This document shows, piece by piece, positions 53,854 through 62,925 of a DNA stretch of 64,000 bases. This stretch comes from Tenacibaculum larymnensis (lineage in GTDB: Bacteria > Bacteroidota > Bacteroidia > Flavobacteriales > Flavobacteriaceae). Under the pieces are notes generated by a model. It did not search any database and was not told where the DNA came from. It saw nothing but the letters and a program-made list of their open reading frames with translations. The DNA is taken from the NCBI RefSeq assembly GCF_028829235.1, contig NZ_JAIWJY010000007.1, positions 124,001 through 188,000 of the forward strand, given 5' to 3'. How positions within the stretch are numbered: the first letter of the stretch is position 1; every line of letters starts with the position of its first letter. The position numbers and the translations under genes were made by a program.

Positions 53854-55746
53854 TTAATACAGTACTCTAAATTTAATTGTTCCTTCAACTTTTTTAAGTT
53901 TCGTTATTACCTCTTGATTATACTCTTTATCAACATCGGTAATTACATATCCAACTTTCTCATCTGTAGACAAGTATTGCCCAGTAATATTCAATTCATA
54001 TTTTGCTAATACCTTATTAATCTTTGCCATTACTCCAGGTACGTTTTTATGAATATGTAAAAAACGGTGTGCGTTTTTATGTTTTGGTAAACGAATATTT
54101 GGGAAATTAACCGCATCCACCGTATTTCCTGAATTGATGTACGCCATAATTTTATTCGGAACAAAATCAGCGATATCTCTCTGAGCTTCTTCTGTACTAC
54201 CACCTACATGCGGAGTTAAAATCACATTATCCAACCCTTTTAATTCAGTGTAAAACTCACCATTTTTTCTTGGCTCTTCTGGATACACATCTACCGCTGC
54301 TCCAGCTAATTTACCTGATTTTAACGCATCCACCAATGCTTCAATATCCACTACAAATCCACGAGAAAGATTTACCAAATGAGCACCATCTTTCATTTCA
54401 GCTAACTCCTCCTTACCTATATAGTTTTTATTTGCTGAATTATCATCAACATGTAATGTAACTACATCTGAAATGTTCAACAACTCTTTTAATGTATCTA
54501 TTTTAGTTGCATTTCCTAAAGACAACTTATCTTCTACATCATAATAATACACATCCATTCCTAGAGCCTCAGCTAAAACAGATAGTTGCTTACCAATGTT
54601 TCCGTAACCAACAATCCCTAGTTTTTTACCACGAACCTCTCTTGAACCTTGTGCTGTTTTATTCCACTGACCGTTATGAATTTCTGTACTTCTTTGAAAT
54701 ACACTACGCATTAACATAATAATTTCACCAATAGCTAATTCAACTACCGAACGTGTATTACTATAAGGAGCATTAAAAACTACTACTCCATTCTCTTTAC
54801 ATGCATCTAAATCAATTTGCTTTGTTCCAATACAAAAAGCAGAAACCACCATTAGCTTTTCGGCAGCTTCAATAACTTTACGAGTTACTTGTGTTTTAGA
54901 ACGAATTCCTAACACATGAACATCTTTTAATTTTTCAATCAATTCATCTTCCGATAAACTTCTTGAAACAGTTTCTACAGAAAAACCATCACCTGTTAAC
55001 TTTGTAAAAGCATCAGGGTGTACATTTTCTAGTAATAATATTTTAATTCTGTTCTTTGGGTATGATAGGTTTCTAGGCAACTTGTTAACGTATAAAAATT
55101 CATCTAAATTTGGTGTAATATGGTCGGCATTTGCGATAGTTTTATCTCTCGACACATTTTCTGTATAAGCAAAAAAAGTATCAGCAACACCTGCTTCTTT
55201 GGTAACAGCATCACTATAGCCATCTCCAATTACTTGTACTTCACCTTCTAAATTTAAGGATTTTAAACAATCTATCTTTCCATTATGCTTAGATAATGGG
55301 TTTTGAGTATCAAACCCTACAATAACTCCATCTGTATCAAATTCAAAAGTATTTGCAAATACTCTTTCAGACGGAATGTTATATTCAGCTACGATAGGGT
55401 CTATAAATTCTTTAAACCCTGCTGAAATCACGTAAATATCATCAGAAAAGCTTTCAAAAAACTCTTTATTTCTTTCTATAGAAGGAGATACTTTTTGTTT
55501 TAATTCTTCAATTAATAATGGTAAATCAGATTTTTTAGCACTTAATAACCGAATACGTTTTTCTAAGGATTCCGTAAAGGACATTTCTCCATCAATTCCT
55601 TGATTGGTAATGCGGGTTACTTCTTGAATAACCTCTTCTTTTTTCGGACTCCCATTTAAGGTGATTTCGGCCAAAACATCTAATGCTTCCACACTGGTAA
55701 GTGTGCTATCGAAATCGAAAACGAAATTTCGTTTTACTAAATTCAT
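53854..55746 (-). CDS. serA: Fused phosphoserine phosphatase / D-3-phosphoglycerate dehydrogenase
   Basis: A 630-residue fusion. Residues ~5-215 are a HAD phosphatase like SerB: FDFDSTLT with Asp11 and Asp13, VISAGFKEF (motif II), and VIGDGYSDAV (motif III). Residues ~230-550 are phosphoglycerate dehydrogenase: LGIVGYGNIGKQLSVLAEAL for NAD, VNLSRGFVVDIEAL, and TPHVGGSTEEAQ with the catalytic His. An ACT domain (~560-630; HKNVPGVMAKINKVLAKYEL) likely senses serine. This joins the first and last steps of serine synthesis; SerC is not in the window. The gene is alone, with its own terminator. Confidence 0.94.
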   Translation of the reverse strand: MNLVKRNFVFDFDSTLTSVEALDVLAEITLNGSPKKEEVIQEVTRITNQGIDGEMSFTESLEKRIRLLSAKKSDLPLLIEELKQKVSPSIERNKEFFESFSDDIYVISAGFKEFIDPIVAEYNIPSERVFANTFEFDTDGVIVGFDTQNPLSKHNGKIDCLKSLNLEGEVQVIGDGYSDAVTKEAGVADTFFAYTENVSRDKTIANADHITPNLDEFLYVNKLPRNLSYPKNRIKILLLENVHPDAFTKLTGDGFSVETVSRSLSEDELIEKLKDVHVLGIRSKTQVTRKVIEAAEKLMVVSAFCIGTKQIDLDACKENGVVVFNAPYSNTRSVVELAIGEIIMLMRSVFQRSTEIHNGQWNKTAQGSREVRGKKLGIVGYGNIGKQLSVLAEALGMDVYYYDVEDKLSLGNATKIDTLKELLNISDVVTLHVDDNSANKNYIGKEELAEMKDGAHLVNLSRGFVVDIEALVDALKSGKLAGAAVDVYPEEPRKNGEFYTELKGLDNVILTPHVGGSTEEAQRDIADFVPNKIMAYINSGNTVDAVNFPNIRLPKHKNAHRFLHIHKNVPGVMAKINKVLAKYELNITGQYLSTDEKVGYVITDVDKEYNQEVITKLKKVEGTIKFRVLY

Positions 55747-55915
55747 GTTACTTAATTTGTGTTTTTGTTATTGTGTTGTTAAGCCAACGAATGTACAAAG
55801 GTTTTCTTAAAAACACATATTACAAAACCCTTAAGTTTCAGTTTTTAACTATAAAAAATACGCTACTTACAAGCTATTACTTTTTAAGTTCTAATACTTC
55901 TAAAAAACTTCAGTT

Positions 55916-56725
55916 TTAAACTAACAAAAATAACCACCAAAAAATTGGTATGGCTTCAACCCAAAAAGAGCTATAGTATTTAGACTGATTTGTTTTTGCT
56001 CTCATCAACAGAAATAGTAGTACAGTAAACAACACTAAAAAAACAGTTCGAAAATGAGTATTCGGGCTAATCATAAATTCCAACACCAAACATAATCCAA
56101 GCAGAACAACTCCAAACTTCTTAGTGTACTCTATACCTATCTTTTTAGGGATTGTTTGCAAAGAAATAGCATCATATTGCACATCTCTTATATCAAATGG
56201 AAGGATTAATACTACCACCAATAAAAAACGTTGTATTGCAGATAGGTACACCTCAGTTGTAAAAGAAGTTTCACTGGCATATGTAGGTAACAATACCGTA
56301 GTTGCAGCCCATACCAAAGCCACTACTATTATTTTTAAATAACCAATACTTCGTAAGTTTTTTTGGAATCCACTTAAAAAAGGCACTGCATATAAAAAAG
56401 TTAAAACTCCTAGAGGCACAAAAAACAATAATGTTCTTAGAGGTAATAACCATGCATAGTAGCACATTAACAAGAAGCAAATCAATGAAAATATTTGAAT
56501 GATTTGCAGGTTTTTAGTCAAACTTCGGTGATGGAGTTTCGCAACTCCTGCATATTTAACAAAATTATACCCAGTAATTGTGGCAAAAAACACAAAAAAA
56601 CTCAGTGACTCATCGTATAAAAAACCAAAATATAATTCTGTAATTCTAAACAAAGAAAACACCGCTAAGGCTACATGGATACTAGAATTTATATAAAAAT
56701 CGAGTGCTTTTTTAAAAAGGTTCAT
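55916..56725 (-). CDS. UbiA-superfamily prenyltransferase-like membrane protein
   Basis: A 269-residue protein with about eight membrane helices (HVALAVFSLFRITELYFGFL, LLMCYYAWLLPLRTLLFF, FLLVVVLILPFDIRDV). The second UbiA aspartate motif is visible as DIRDVQYD with IPKKIG after it. The first motif is not: the expected NDxxD is GYNFVKYAGV with no Asp. UbiA enzymes attach prenyl groups to aromatic rings or lipids. Loss of one Mg site may mean altered or absent activity. The gene stands between serA and gcvP. Confidence 0.78.
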   Translation of the reverse strand: MNLFKKALDFYINSSIHVALAVFSLFRITELYFGFLYDESLSFFVFFATITGYNFVKYAGVAKLHHRSLTKNLQIIQIFSLICFLLMCYYAWLLPLRTLLFFVPLGVLTFLYAVPFLSGFQKNLRSIGYLKIIVVALVWAATTVLLPTYASETSFTTEVYLSAIQRFLLVVVLILPFDIRDVQYDAISLQTIPKKIGIEYTKKFGVVLLGLCLVLEFMISPNTHFRTVFLVLFTVLLFLLMRAKTNQSKYYSSFWVEAIPIFWWLFLLV

Positions 56726-56823
56726 CTAACAAAAATAACTTTTATGTTTATAACCAGCTGTTTTGGTTAATAAAATATTGTTTTTAACAAAAAAATATGT
56801 AGTATCAAATCAACCAATTTCAC

Positions 56824-56831
56824 TATTTTTG
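56824..56831 (+). promoter_or_regulatory. Promoter -7 element of gcvP
   Basis: TATTTTTG matches TAnnTTTG, 25 bases before the gcvP ATG. No -33 element or glycine riboswitch is visible in the 131-base gap. Confidence 0.45.
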
Positions 56832-56856
56832 AGGCACGAAAAACAACAACACAATA

Positions 56857-59712
56857 ATGAACACAAATTCATTTCAACTTAGGCATATAGGTCCTCGTGT
56901 TAAAGATCAGGATCAAATGCTTCAAACAATTGGCATTGAGAGTTTAGACCAATTGATTTATGAAACTATTCCCGACGATATTCGTTTACAAAAAGAGCTT
57001 GATTTAGCTCCTGCCATGAGCGAATATGAATACCTAAATCACATCAATGAATTAGGTGCTAAAAACAAAGTTTTTAAAAGTTATATAGGTTTAGGATACC
57101 ACGAAGCTATTTTACCTAGTGTTATCCAACGTAATATTTTAGAAAACCCAGGATGGTATACTGCTTATACTCCTTACCAAGCTGAAATAGCACAAGGACG
57201 TTTAGAAGCCTTGTTAAATTATCAAACTATGATTTGTGATTTAACAGGAATGGAGTTAGCGAATGCTTCGTTATTAGACGAAAGTACTGCTGCTGCTGAA
57301 GCTATGGCTTTATTATTTGATGTTCGTGAAAGAACACAAAAGAAAGCTAACGTAAACAAGTTCTTTGTTTCAGAAGAAATTTTACCACAAACCTTATCGG
57401 TATTACAAACACGTGCTATTCCTATTGGAATTGAATTAGTTGTTGGTAACCACCAAGAGTTTAACTTCTCTGAAGAATTCTTTGGAGCTATTGTACAATA
57501 TCCTGGTAAGCACGGACAAGTATATGATTATACCGATTTCGTTGCTAGCTGTAATGCCAATAACATTAAAGTAGCTGTAGCTGCTGATATTTTATCGTTA
57601 GTAAAATTAAAAGCTCCTGCTGAATTTGGTGCTGATGTTGTTGTAGGTACTACGCAACGTTTTGGTATTCCTTTAGGATACGGAGGACCTCACGCTGGAT
57701 ATTTTGCTACTAAAGAAGCTTACAAGCGTAGTATTCCTGGTCGTATTATTGGAGTTACAAAAGATGTTGACGGTGGTCGTGCTTTACGTATGGCATTACA
57801 AACACGTGAACAACACATTAAACGTGAAAAAGCAACTTCAAACATTTGTACTGCACAGGTATTATTAGCTGTTATGGCGGGTATGTATGCTGTATACCAC
57901 GGTAAAGATGGTTTACAATACATTGCAGATCGTGTACACACAAGCACTGTAACCTTAGCAAAAGCTTTAACAGATTTAGGTTTCAAACAAAAAAACAGCG
58001 CTTATTTCGATACTATTTTAGTTGAAGTTGAAGCAGACAAGTTACGTCCAGTAGCAGAAGCTAACGGAATCAACTTTAACTACATCGATGCAGAGCATGT
58101 TTCAATCTCTGTAAACGAAACTGTTGGTTTAAAAGAAATCAACGAAATTGTTGACTGTTTCGAACAAGCTTTCAATATCAAAGATATTTTAGTTACTGAA
58201 TTTACTTCAGCTGACGTAATTCCTGCAGATGTAAAAAGAGCAACTTCTTTCTTAGATAACGACATATTCAATACGTATCAATCAGAAACTGATATGATGC
58301 GTTATATCAAAAAATTAGAACGTAAAGATTTAGCATTAAATCACTCAATGATTTCTTTAGGTTCTTGTACCATGAAATTAAATGCTGCTTCTGAAATGTT
58401 ACCGTTGAGTAATCCTCAATGGGGAAATATCCACCCATTTGTACCTTTAAACCAAGCGGAAGGATACCAAATAATGTTAGATAACCTTGAAAACCAATTA
58501 AACGTTATTACTGGTTTTGCTGGTACTTCTTTACAACCTAACTCTGGTGCACAAGGTGAATTTGCTGGATTAATGACTATTAGAGCATATCACGAAGCAA
58601 ATGGAGACACCAACAGAAACATCTGTTTAATTCCTGCATCTGCTCACGGAACTAACCCTGCATCTGCTGTTATGGCGGGTATGAAAGTGGTAGTTACCAA
58701 AACTGATGAAAGAGGAAACATCGATGTAGAAGATTTACGTGCAAAAGCTGAAAAACACGCTGATAATTTAGCTGCTTTAATGGTAACTTACCCATCTACT
58801 CACGGAGTATTTGAAAAGGCTATTAAAGAAATTACGCAGATTATTCACGATAATGGCGGACAAGTATATATGGATGGTGCAAACATGAACGCACAGGTAG
58901 GATTAACAAATCCTGCAACTATTGGTGCCGATGTTTGTCACTTAAACTTACACAAAACATTTGCGATTCCTCACGGTGGTGGTGGACCAGGTGTTGGACC
59001 AATTTGTGTAGCTCCTCAATTAGTTCCGTATTTACCTACCAACCCTGTAATAGCAACTGGTGGTGACAATGCCATTACTGCTATTTCAGCAGCTCCTTGG
59101 GGTTCTGCATTGGTATGTTTAATTTCTTACGGATACATTACTATGTTAGGTGCCGACGGGTTAACAAACTCTACTAAGAACGCAATTTTAAACGCAAACT
59201 ACATTAAAGAGCGTTTAAAAGGACACTTTAGCACTTTATATACAGGAGAAATGAACCGTGCTGCTCACGAAATGATTTTAGATTGCCGTGAGTTTAAACA
59301 AAACGGAATTGAAGTTACCGATATCGCGAAGCGTTTAATGGACTACGGATTCCACGCGCCTACTGTATCTTTCCCTGTAGCAGGTACAATTATGGTAGAG
59401 CCAACCGAATCGGAAGGTGTCGCTGAATTAGACCGTTTTTGTGATGCGTTAATCTCTATTAGAAAAGAGATTGCTGAAGCGAGTAAGGAAAATCCTAACA
59501 ACCCGCTTAAAAATGCACCACATACGCAAGAAATGTTAACTGCTGATGAATGGGATTTACCATACTCTCGTAAACAAGCAGCATTTCCTTTAGATTATAT
59601 TGCAGACAATAAGTTTTGGCCTTCAGTACGTCGTGTAGACGATGCTTTTGGTGACCGTAACTTAATTTGTTCTTGTAATCCTATTGAAGACTATATGGAA
59701 GCGGAAGCTTAA
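56857..59712 (+). CDS. gcvP: Glycine dehydrogenase (decarboxylating), P-protein
   Basis: A 951-residue homodimeric-type P-protein with both the N-terminal (alpha) and C-terminal (beta) halves in one chain. The PLP-binding Lys is in [19 protein letters not shown]. Other conserved segments are FIGLGY-type [13 protein letters not shown] near residue 76, [12 protein letters not shown], and [14 protein letters not shown]. It decarboxylates glycine and passes the aminomethyl group to GcvH. GcvT and GcvH are not adjacent. It ends at a bidirectional terminator. Confidence 0.98.
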   Translation: MNTNSFQLRHIGPRVKDQDQMLQTIGIESLDQLIYETIPDDIRLQKELDLAPAMSEYEYLNHINELGAKNKVFKSYIGLGYHEAILPSVIQRNILENPGWYTAYTPYQAEIAQGRLEALLNYQTMICDLTGMELANASLLDESTAAAEAMALLFDVRERTQKKANVNKFFVSEEILPQTLSVLQTRAIPIGIELVVGNHQEFNFSEEFFGAIVQYPGKHGQVYDYTDFVASCNANNIKVAVAADILSLVKLKAPAEFGADVVVGTTQRFGIPLGYGGPHAGYFATKEAYKRSIPGRIIGVTKDVDGGRALRMALQTREQHIKREKATSNICTAQVLLAVMAGMYAVYHGKDGLQYIADRVHTSTVTLAKALTDLGFKQKNSAYFDTILVEVEADKLRPVAEANGINFNYIDAEHVSISVNETVGLKEINEIVDCFEQAFNIKDILVTEFTSADVIPADVKRATSFLDNDIFNTYQSETDMMRYIKKLERKDLALNHSMISLGSCTMKLNAASEMLPLSNPQWGNIHPFVPLNQAEGYQIMLDNLENQLNVITGFAGTSLQPNSGAQGEFAGLMTIRAYHEANGDTNRNICLIPASAHGTNPASAVMAGMKVVVTKTDERGNIDVEDLRAKAEKHADNLAALMVTYPSTHGVFEKAIKEITQIIHDNGGQVYMDGANMNAQVGLTNPATIGADVCHLNLHKTFAIPHGGGGPGVGPICVAPQLVPYLPTNPVIATGGDNAITAISAAPWGSALVCLISYGYITMLGADGLTNSTKNAILNANYIKERLKGHFSTLYTGEMNRAAHEMILDCREFKQNGIEVTDIAKRLMDYGFHAPTVSFPVAGTIMVEPTESEGVAELDRFCDALISIRKEIAEASKENPNNPLKNAPHTQEMLTADEWDLPYSRKQAAFPLDYIADNKFWPSVRRVDDAFGDRNLICSCNPIEDYMEAEA

Positions 59713-59727
59713 TAAGTATAACACCTA

Positions 59728-59764
59728 TAAAAAAAGACCTCGAAATTTCGAGGTCTTTTTTATT
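59728..59764. terminator. Bidirectional terminator between gcvP and the next gene
   Basis: The arms AAAAAAGACCTCGAAA and TTTCGAGGTCTTTTTT form a near-perfect palindrome, with T runs on both sides. It closes gcvP and the convergent 95-residue gene. Confidence 0.93.
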
Positions 59765-60051
59765 TATGCTACTCTTACAATTCTTTCTAACGGAATAATG
59801 GTTGCCTGTTTTAGAATTACTGAAGTATCAGTAATACCCCAAACAGTAGTTTCTACTTTTTTTAAGCCATCCATATCCATAAAAAATATTTTTACCTTTT
59901 CTCTTTCTAAGTTTCCTAAAGATAGTGCTCGTTGTAAATCTAAAATACGATTTACCATTGCTTTCTTTTTGTTTAACACCTCTTCTTTTGGAAATTTCAA
60001 GAACTTAATTTGTTCTTTTGCTACAGTCTGAAAATTTAAGTTTGTAGTCAT
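59764..60051 (-). CDS. Hypothetical conserved protein (95 aa)
   Basis: A 95-residue soluble protein: MTTNLNFQTVAKEQIKFLKF, then a Lys-rich helical part (EEVLNKKKAMVNRILDLQRA) and a beta-rich C-terminus (KIFFMDMDGLKKVETTVWGI, SVILKQATIIPLERIVRV). The C-terminal half looks like a small SH3-like or Sm-like fold with the LERIV end. No function is known to me. It is convergent with gcvP across the bidirectional terminator. Confidence 0.72.
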   Translation of the reverse strand: MTTNLNFQTVAKEQIKFLKFPKEEVLNKKKAMVNRILDLQRALSLGNLEREKVKIFFMDMDGLKKVETTVWGITDTSVILKQATIIPLERIVRVA

Positions 60052-60280
60052 ATATATTGGGGAATTTATGGTTACTAATTAAGTGGTATGTATAAATACA
60101 ATACATTAATCCTGTTGCCAATGTATACATTCCAAATCTTATTTACAAATAATCTAATAAAACAATATAAATTTTAACACTTACGAAAAACAAGTAGCTA
60201 TTTTTCAATAAACACTCAATAAAATAAATAAACAATTGCAAAACACTCAACATTAAAAACTTAAATATCATTACTAAAGA

Positions 60281-60309
60281 AGATTACTTCGTTTCCCTCA
60301 CAATAATGA
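60281..60309. repeat. Right-half fragment of a class C palindromic repeat
   Basis: AGATTACTTCG..CTCACAATAATGA matches the right end of class C units (AGATTRCTTCG..CTCGCAATGACGA). The left half is missing. It begins the repeat field in the 783-base gap before the M90 peptidase; 60052-60280 holds nothing recognisable. Confidence 0.6.
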
Positions 60310-60318
60310 AACCATCCC

Positions 60319-60410
60319 GTCATCTCGAACTGGAGCAACGCGGAATGTGAGAGATCTCAATAATGGAAGTTACTGACTTCATGAGATTCCTCTCATCCGT
60401 TCGGAATGAC
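60319..60410. repeat. Palindromic interspersed repeat, class A
   Basis: A 92-base unit: left end GTCATCTCGAAC, right end GTTCGGAATGAC, which are near-inverted copies. The inner part includes GAGAGATCTCA and TGAGATTCCTCTC. Class A copies also occur at 60441 and 63397. Confidence 0.85.
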
Positions 60411-60440
60411 ATAAAATTAATCGCAATGACGAAACATGCT

Positions 60441-60534
60441 GTCATCTCAAACTAAAGCAACGCGGAATGTGAGAGATCTTAAGAATAGGAGTTAGTTACT
60501 CACCTCATGAGATTCCTCCTATCGTCGGAATGAC
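60441..60534. repeat. Palindromic interspersed repeat, class A
   Basis: A 94-base unit: GTCATCTCAAAC ... GAGAGATCTTA ... TGAGATTCCTCC ... CGTCGGAATGAC. It is a slightly decayed copy of the unit at 60319. Confidence 0.82.
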
Positions 60535-60560
60535 GTAAAGTTAATTGTAATAATAAAACC

Positions 60561-60653
60561 GAACGCCATAGCTAGGAAGCTCGAAATGAACAACGTGGCT
60601 ATCTTTTTATCGACACACAATAAACAGATTGCTTCGTTTCACTCGCAATGACG
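60561..60653. repeat. Palindromic interspersed repeat, class C
   Basis: A 93-base unit: left end GAACGCCATAGCTAGGAAG, middle GTGGCTATC, right part AGATTGCTTCG..CTCGCAATGACG. Partial inverted symmetry links the GCCATAGC and GCAATGAC ends. Confidence 0.78.
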
Positions 60654-60663
60654 ATAATCTAGA

Positions 60664-60758
60664 CGTCATTTCGACAGAGCGATTTTATGAGCGACGAGAA
60701 ATCTCAACAATAGGAGTTACTCACCTCATGAGATTTCTCCCTCTGGTCGAAATGACAT
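60664..60758. repeat. Palindromic interspersed repeat, class B
   Basis: A 95-base unit: CGTCATTTCGACAGAG at the left, inner GACGAGAAATCTCA and TGAGATTTCTCCCTC, and right end GGTCGAAATGACATC. The ends pair (GTCATTTCGAC with GTCGAAATGAC). Confidence 0.85.
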
Positions 60759-60834
60759 CACAATAAAGTGTCCCCACTCTACCCTATTTTTATATATTTG
60801 AAAAAAATTACTACTAGTCACAACGCTATTTTAA

Positions 60835-61704
60835 ATGACTTATCTATCTATAATTATACTCGTAGGTATTTTTCTTGTATTCAAAAAAAACACCTCAACC
60901 ACTAAGTGGAAACAACCTACAACTCCTTTTCCAAACAAGTGGAAAGTTATTTTAACTAAAAAAGTTGCTTTTTACAACGCACTCACTCCTGATGAAAAAG
61001 AATTGTTCGAGTTTAAAGTTTTTGAATTCCTATTAAATCATGAGGTTATTGGTGTTGATGTTACAGTTACAATTACCGACAAATTACTGATAGCTTCTAG
61101 TGCTGTAATTCCTATTTTTAATTTTCCTGAATGGCGCTATCCTAACATCAAAGAAATTATTTTATATCCTGCTATGTTTAACGAGCATTTTGAAACCGAA
61201 GGAAACAACCGAAGAATTTTAGGAATGGTAGGTAACGGGTATTTAGAAGGAAAAATGATTTTATCTAAACCTGCTTTACATTTAGGTTTTGAAAATGAAA
61301 CTGATAAAAAGAATACTGCCATCCATGAGTTTGTACATTTAATTGATAAACTAGATGGTAATATTGACGGAGTACCACATGTATTATTAGAAAAGCAATA
61401 CAGTATTCCGTGGGTAGACTTAATCAACAAAAAAATTGAAGAAATATACAACGACGCTTCTGATATCAATCCCTATGGTGGGACTAACAAAGCGGAGTTT
61501 TTCTCGGTTGCAAGCGAATACTTTTTTGAACGTCCGAAGTTATTAGCCAGAAAACATCCTGAGCTTTATGCGTTACTGGAGCAAATCTTTAAACAAGATA
61601 TGGACGACATGAACCTGCATTTAAAACGTTTGGATATTTCCAGAAACGATCCTTGTCCTTGTGATAGCGGTGTGAAATACAAGAAGTGTTGCGGGGTAAA
61701 CTAG
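60835..61704 (+). CDS. M90/MtfA-like zinc peptidase with a C-terminal SEC-C motif
   Basis: A 289-residue protein. It begins with a membrane segment (LSIIILVGIFLVF). The MtfA fold includes PEWRYPNIKEIILYPAMFNE and the zinc site HEFVH at 164-168, followed by LIDKLDGNIDGVP as in MtfA (YeeI), where Mlc regulates sugar uptake. The last 20 residues form a SEC-C zinc motif (Cys274, Cys276, Cys285, Cys286), normally at the end of SecA. The fusion is uncommon in my knowledge. It probably cleaves a peptide or binds a regulator; the target is unknown. The gene is flanked by repeats. Confidence 0.88.
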   Translation: MTYLSIIILVGIFLVFKKNTSTTKWKQPTTPFPNKWKVILTKKVAFYNALTPDEKELFEFKVFEFLLNHEVIGVDVTVTITDKLLIASSAVIPIFNFPEWRYPNIKEIILYPAMFNEHFETEGNNRRILGMVGNGYLEGKMILSKPALHLGFENETDKKNTAIHEFVHLIDKLDGNIDGVPHVLLEKQYSIPWVDLINKKIEEIYNDASDINPYGGTNKAEFFSVASEYFFERPKLLARKHPELYALLEQIFKQDMDDMNLHLKRLDISRNDPCPCDSGVKYKKCCGVN

Positions 61705-61720
61705 ACCTTCTCCTCTACTC

Positions 61721-61805
61721 GTCATTTCGAAGGAGGTACGACTGAGAAATCTTAAGCATAAGAACTACTCACCTCTTGAGATTCCTCACATCCGTTCGGA
61801 ATGAC
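61721..61805. repeat. Palindromic interspersed repeat, class A/B hybrid
   Basis: An 85-base unit: GTCATTTCGAAGGAGG at the left and CGTTCGGAATGAC at the right, with the inner part TGAGATTCCTCAC. It starts 17 bases after the peptidase stop. The left end resembles class B/C and the right end class A, so it is probably a recombinant unit. Confidence 0.78.
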
Positions 61806-61873
61806 ATAAAATTAATCAGAATGACACTTACTGAACGTCATAGTGAGGAGTGATAACGACGCGGCTATCTTTT
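61757..61873 (+). repeat. Direct repeat copy 1 (117 bp) flanking the 178-residue gene
   Basis: 117 bases matching 62526-62642 with 5 mismatches and no gaps by eye. The copy covers the right half of one palindromic repeat, a spacer (ATAAAATTAATCAGAATGAC) and the left half of a class C unit, so it is a segmental duplication, not two independent repeat insertions. Confidence 0.85.
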
Positions 61874-61890
61874 TGTTCGATACACAACTA
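61836..61890. repeat. Truncated class C palindromic repeat (left half)
   Basis: CGTCATAGTGAGGAGTG...GACGCGGCTATCTTTTT matches the left half of class C (compare 62690), but the right half with AGATTGCTTCG is absent before the next gene. Confidence 0.65.
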
Positions 61891-61931
61891 ATTCTTACAT
61901 TTACTTAAAAAAGTAACTTACATTTTTTGTT

Positions 61932-62468
61932 ATGATAGAAAAGTTGATTGAATACGAAAAAGACGAACTTGATAATTGGTATAATACTTCTGTGGAATTC
62001 TCCGATAACTTCATGAAAGAATTTGTTATGTATGCTAATAACCACAAGAGCAAGGTTATCAATTATACTCTTAGCTCTGAACCTTCACTTATATCATCAC
62101 ACAATATAATATATGAAGCCCTTTCAACTTATTCTACAGACTGGAATGATTTTCTTTTTGATGAACTAAAAAGAATTTTAAACATTGTTGAAAAAGAACC
62201 AAAAAAATATCGAATCTTAGAGGTTATTGATTCCTTTGAAGTAGATAACATCTATGATAATGATTTTAGTTTTTTTGAAAAAATGATTAATTTATTATTT
62301 CAATATCATGACAACGCTAAAAACAAAAAAGTAAAGGGACATACCAGTTATGTCCTTCAAGATTTACTAACTGAAGCCGGTGAAGACTATAAGACTCGAC
62401 GATGGTGGTCTAAAATGGATAATATTATAGAAGATTACCACAGAACAGAAATACTAAAAAAATCATAG
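61932..62468 (+). CDS. Hypothetical cytoplasmic protein between direct repeats
   Basis: A 178-residue acidic, helical protein: MIEKLIEYEKDELDNWYNTS, FMKEFVMYANNHKSKVINYT, LFDELKRILNIVEKEPKKYR, and a C-terminal KKVKGHTSYVLQDLLTEAGE. No signal peptide, membrane segment or named motif. The helical-repeat look could fit an immunity-like protein, but no toxin gene is beside it. It is bracketed by 117-bp direct repeats 769 bases apart, so it could be lost by recombination. The function is unknown. Confidence 0.7.
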   Translation: MIEKLIEYEKDELDNWYNTSVEFSDNFMKEFVMYANNHKSKVINYTLSSEPSLISSHNIIYEALSTYSTDWNDFLFDELKRILNIVEKEPKKYRILEVIDSFEVDNIYDNDFSFFEKMINLLFQYHDNAKNKKVKGHTSYVLQDLLTEAGEDYKTRRWWSKMDNIIEDYHRTEILKKS

Positions 62469-62525
62469 CTTCAATTCCATCTTTATTTCAATTAAAATAT
62501 TAGCTGAAGAAACCTAAATATCAGT

Positions 62526-62642
62526 CATAAGAGTTATTCACCTCTTGAGATTCCTCACATCCGTTCGGAATGACATAAAATTAATCAGAATGACACTTAC
62601 TGAACATCATAGTGAGGAGTTATAACGACGCGGCTATCTTTT
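62526..62642 (+). repeat. Direct repeat copy 2 (117 bp) flanking the 178-residue gene
   Basis: The second copy of the 117-bp direct repeat (first at 61757). Differences from copy 1 include GTTATT for ACTAC-like bases near the start, CATCAT for CGTCAT, and AGTTAT for AGTGAT. It ends where the two copies diverge after GCGGCTATCTTTT. Confidence 0.85.
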
Positions 62643-62680
62643 CTTCAACTGACAGATTGCTTCACTTCGTTCGCAATGAC
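62602..62680. repeat. Palindromic interspersed repeat, class C
   Basis: A 79-base unit: GAACATCATAGTGAGG at the left, GCGGCTATC in the middle, CAGATTGCTTCACTTCG and CGCAATGAC at the right. Its left half lies inside direct repeat copy 2. Confidence 0.78.
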
Positions 62681-62689
62681 AATAAACAA

Positions 62690-62776
62690 GACGTCATAGC
62701 GAGGAGTGGTAACGACGTGGCTATCTTTTTCTCGGTACACGATATACAGATTACTTCGTTTTACTCGCAATGATGA
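62690..62776. repeat. Palindromic interspersed repeat, class C
   Basis: An 87-base unit: GACGTCATAGCGAGGAG, GTGGCTATC, AGATTACTTCG, CTCGCAATGATGA. It is a complete class C copy. Confidence 0.82.
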
Positions 62777-62783
62777 TTAGGCT

Positions 62784-62850
62784 AGACGTCTTTTCGACAG
62801 AGCGATTTTATGAGCGACGAGAAATCTCAACAATGTAAGATACTCACTTT
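62784..62850. repeat. Truncated class B palindromic repeat
   Basis: AGACGTCTTTTCGACAGAG...GACGAGAAATCTCAACAAT matches the left half of class B units (compare 60664 and 63611); the right half is replaced by unrelated sequence. It fills the last part of the 457-base gap between two genes; 62469-62525 shows nothing. Confidence 0.7.
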
Positions 62851-62925
62851 CATTTTGTTATCAATTTTATATTTTCATATATTTAAAAAACTAAAAAACA
62901 AATTACTAACCCCAAACTAACTACT

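Noticed and set aside
54270..54719. Two plus-strand open frames of 63 and 70 codons inside serA
   Set aside because: They are antisense shadows with His/Leu-rich composition; serA is clearly coding on the other strand.
61932..62468. Toxin-immunity or defence gene call for the 178-residue protein
   Set aside because: The helical look is not enough; no toxin, nuclease or other defence gene is beside it.
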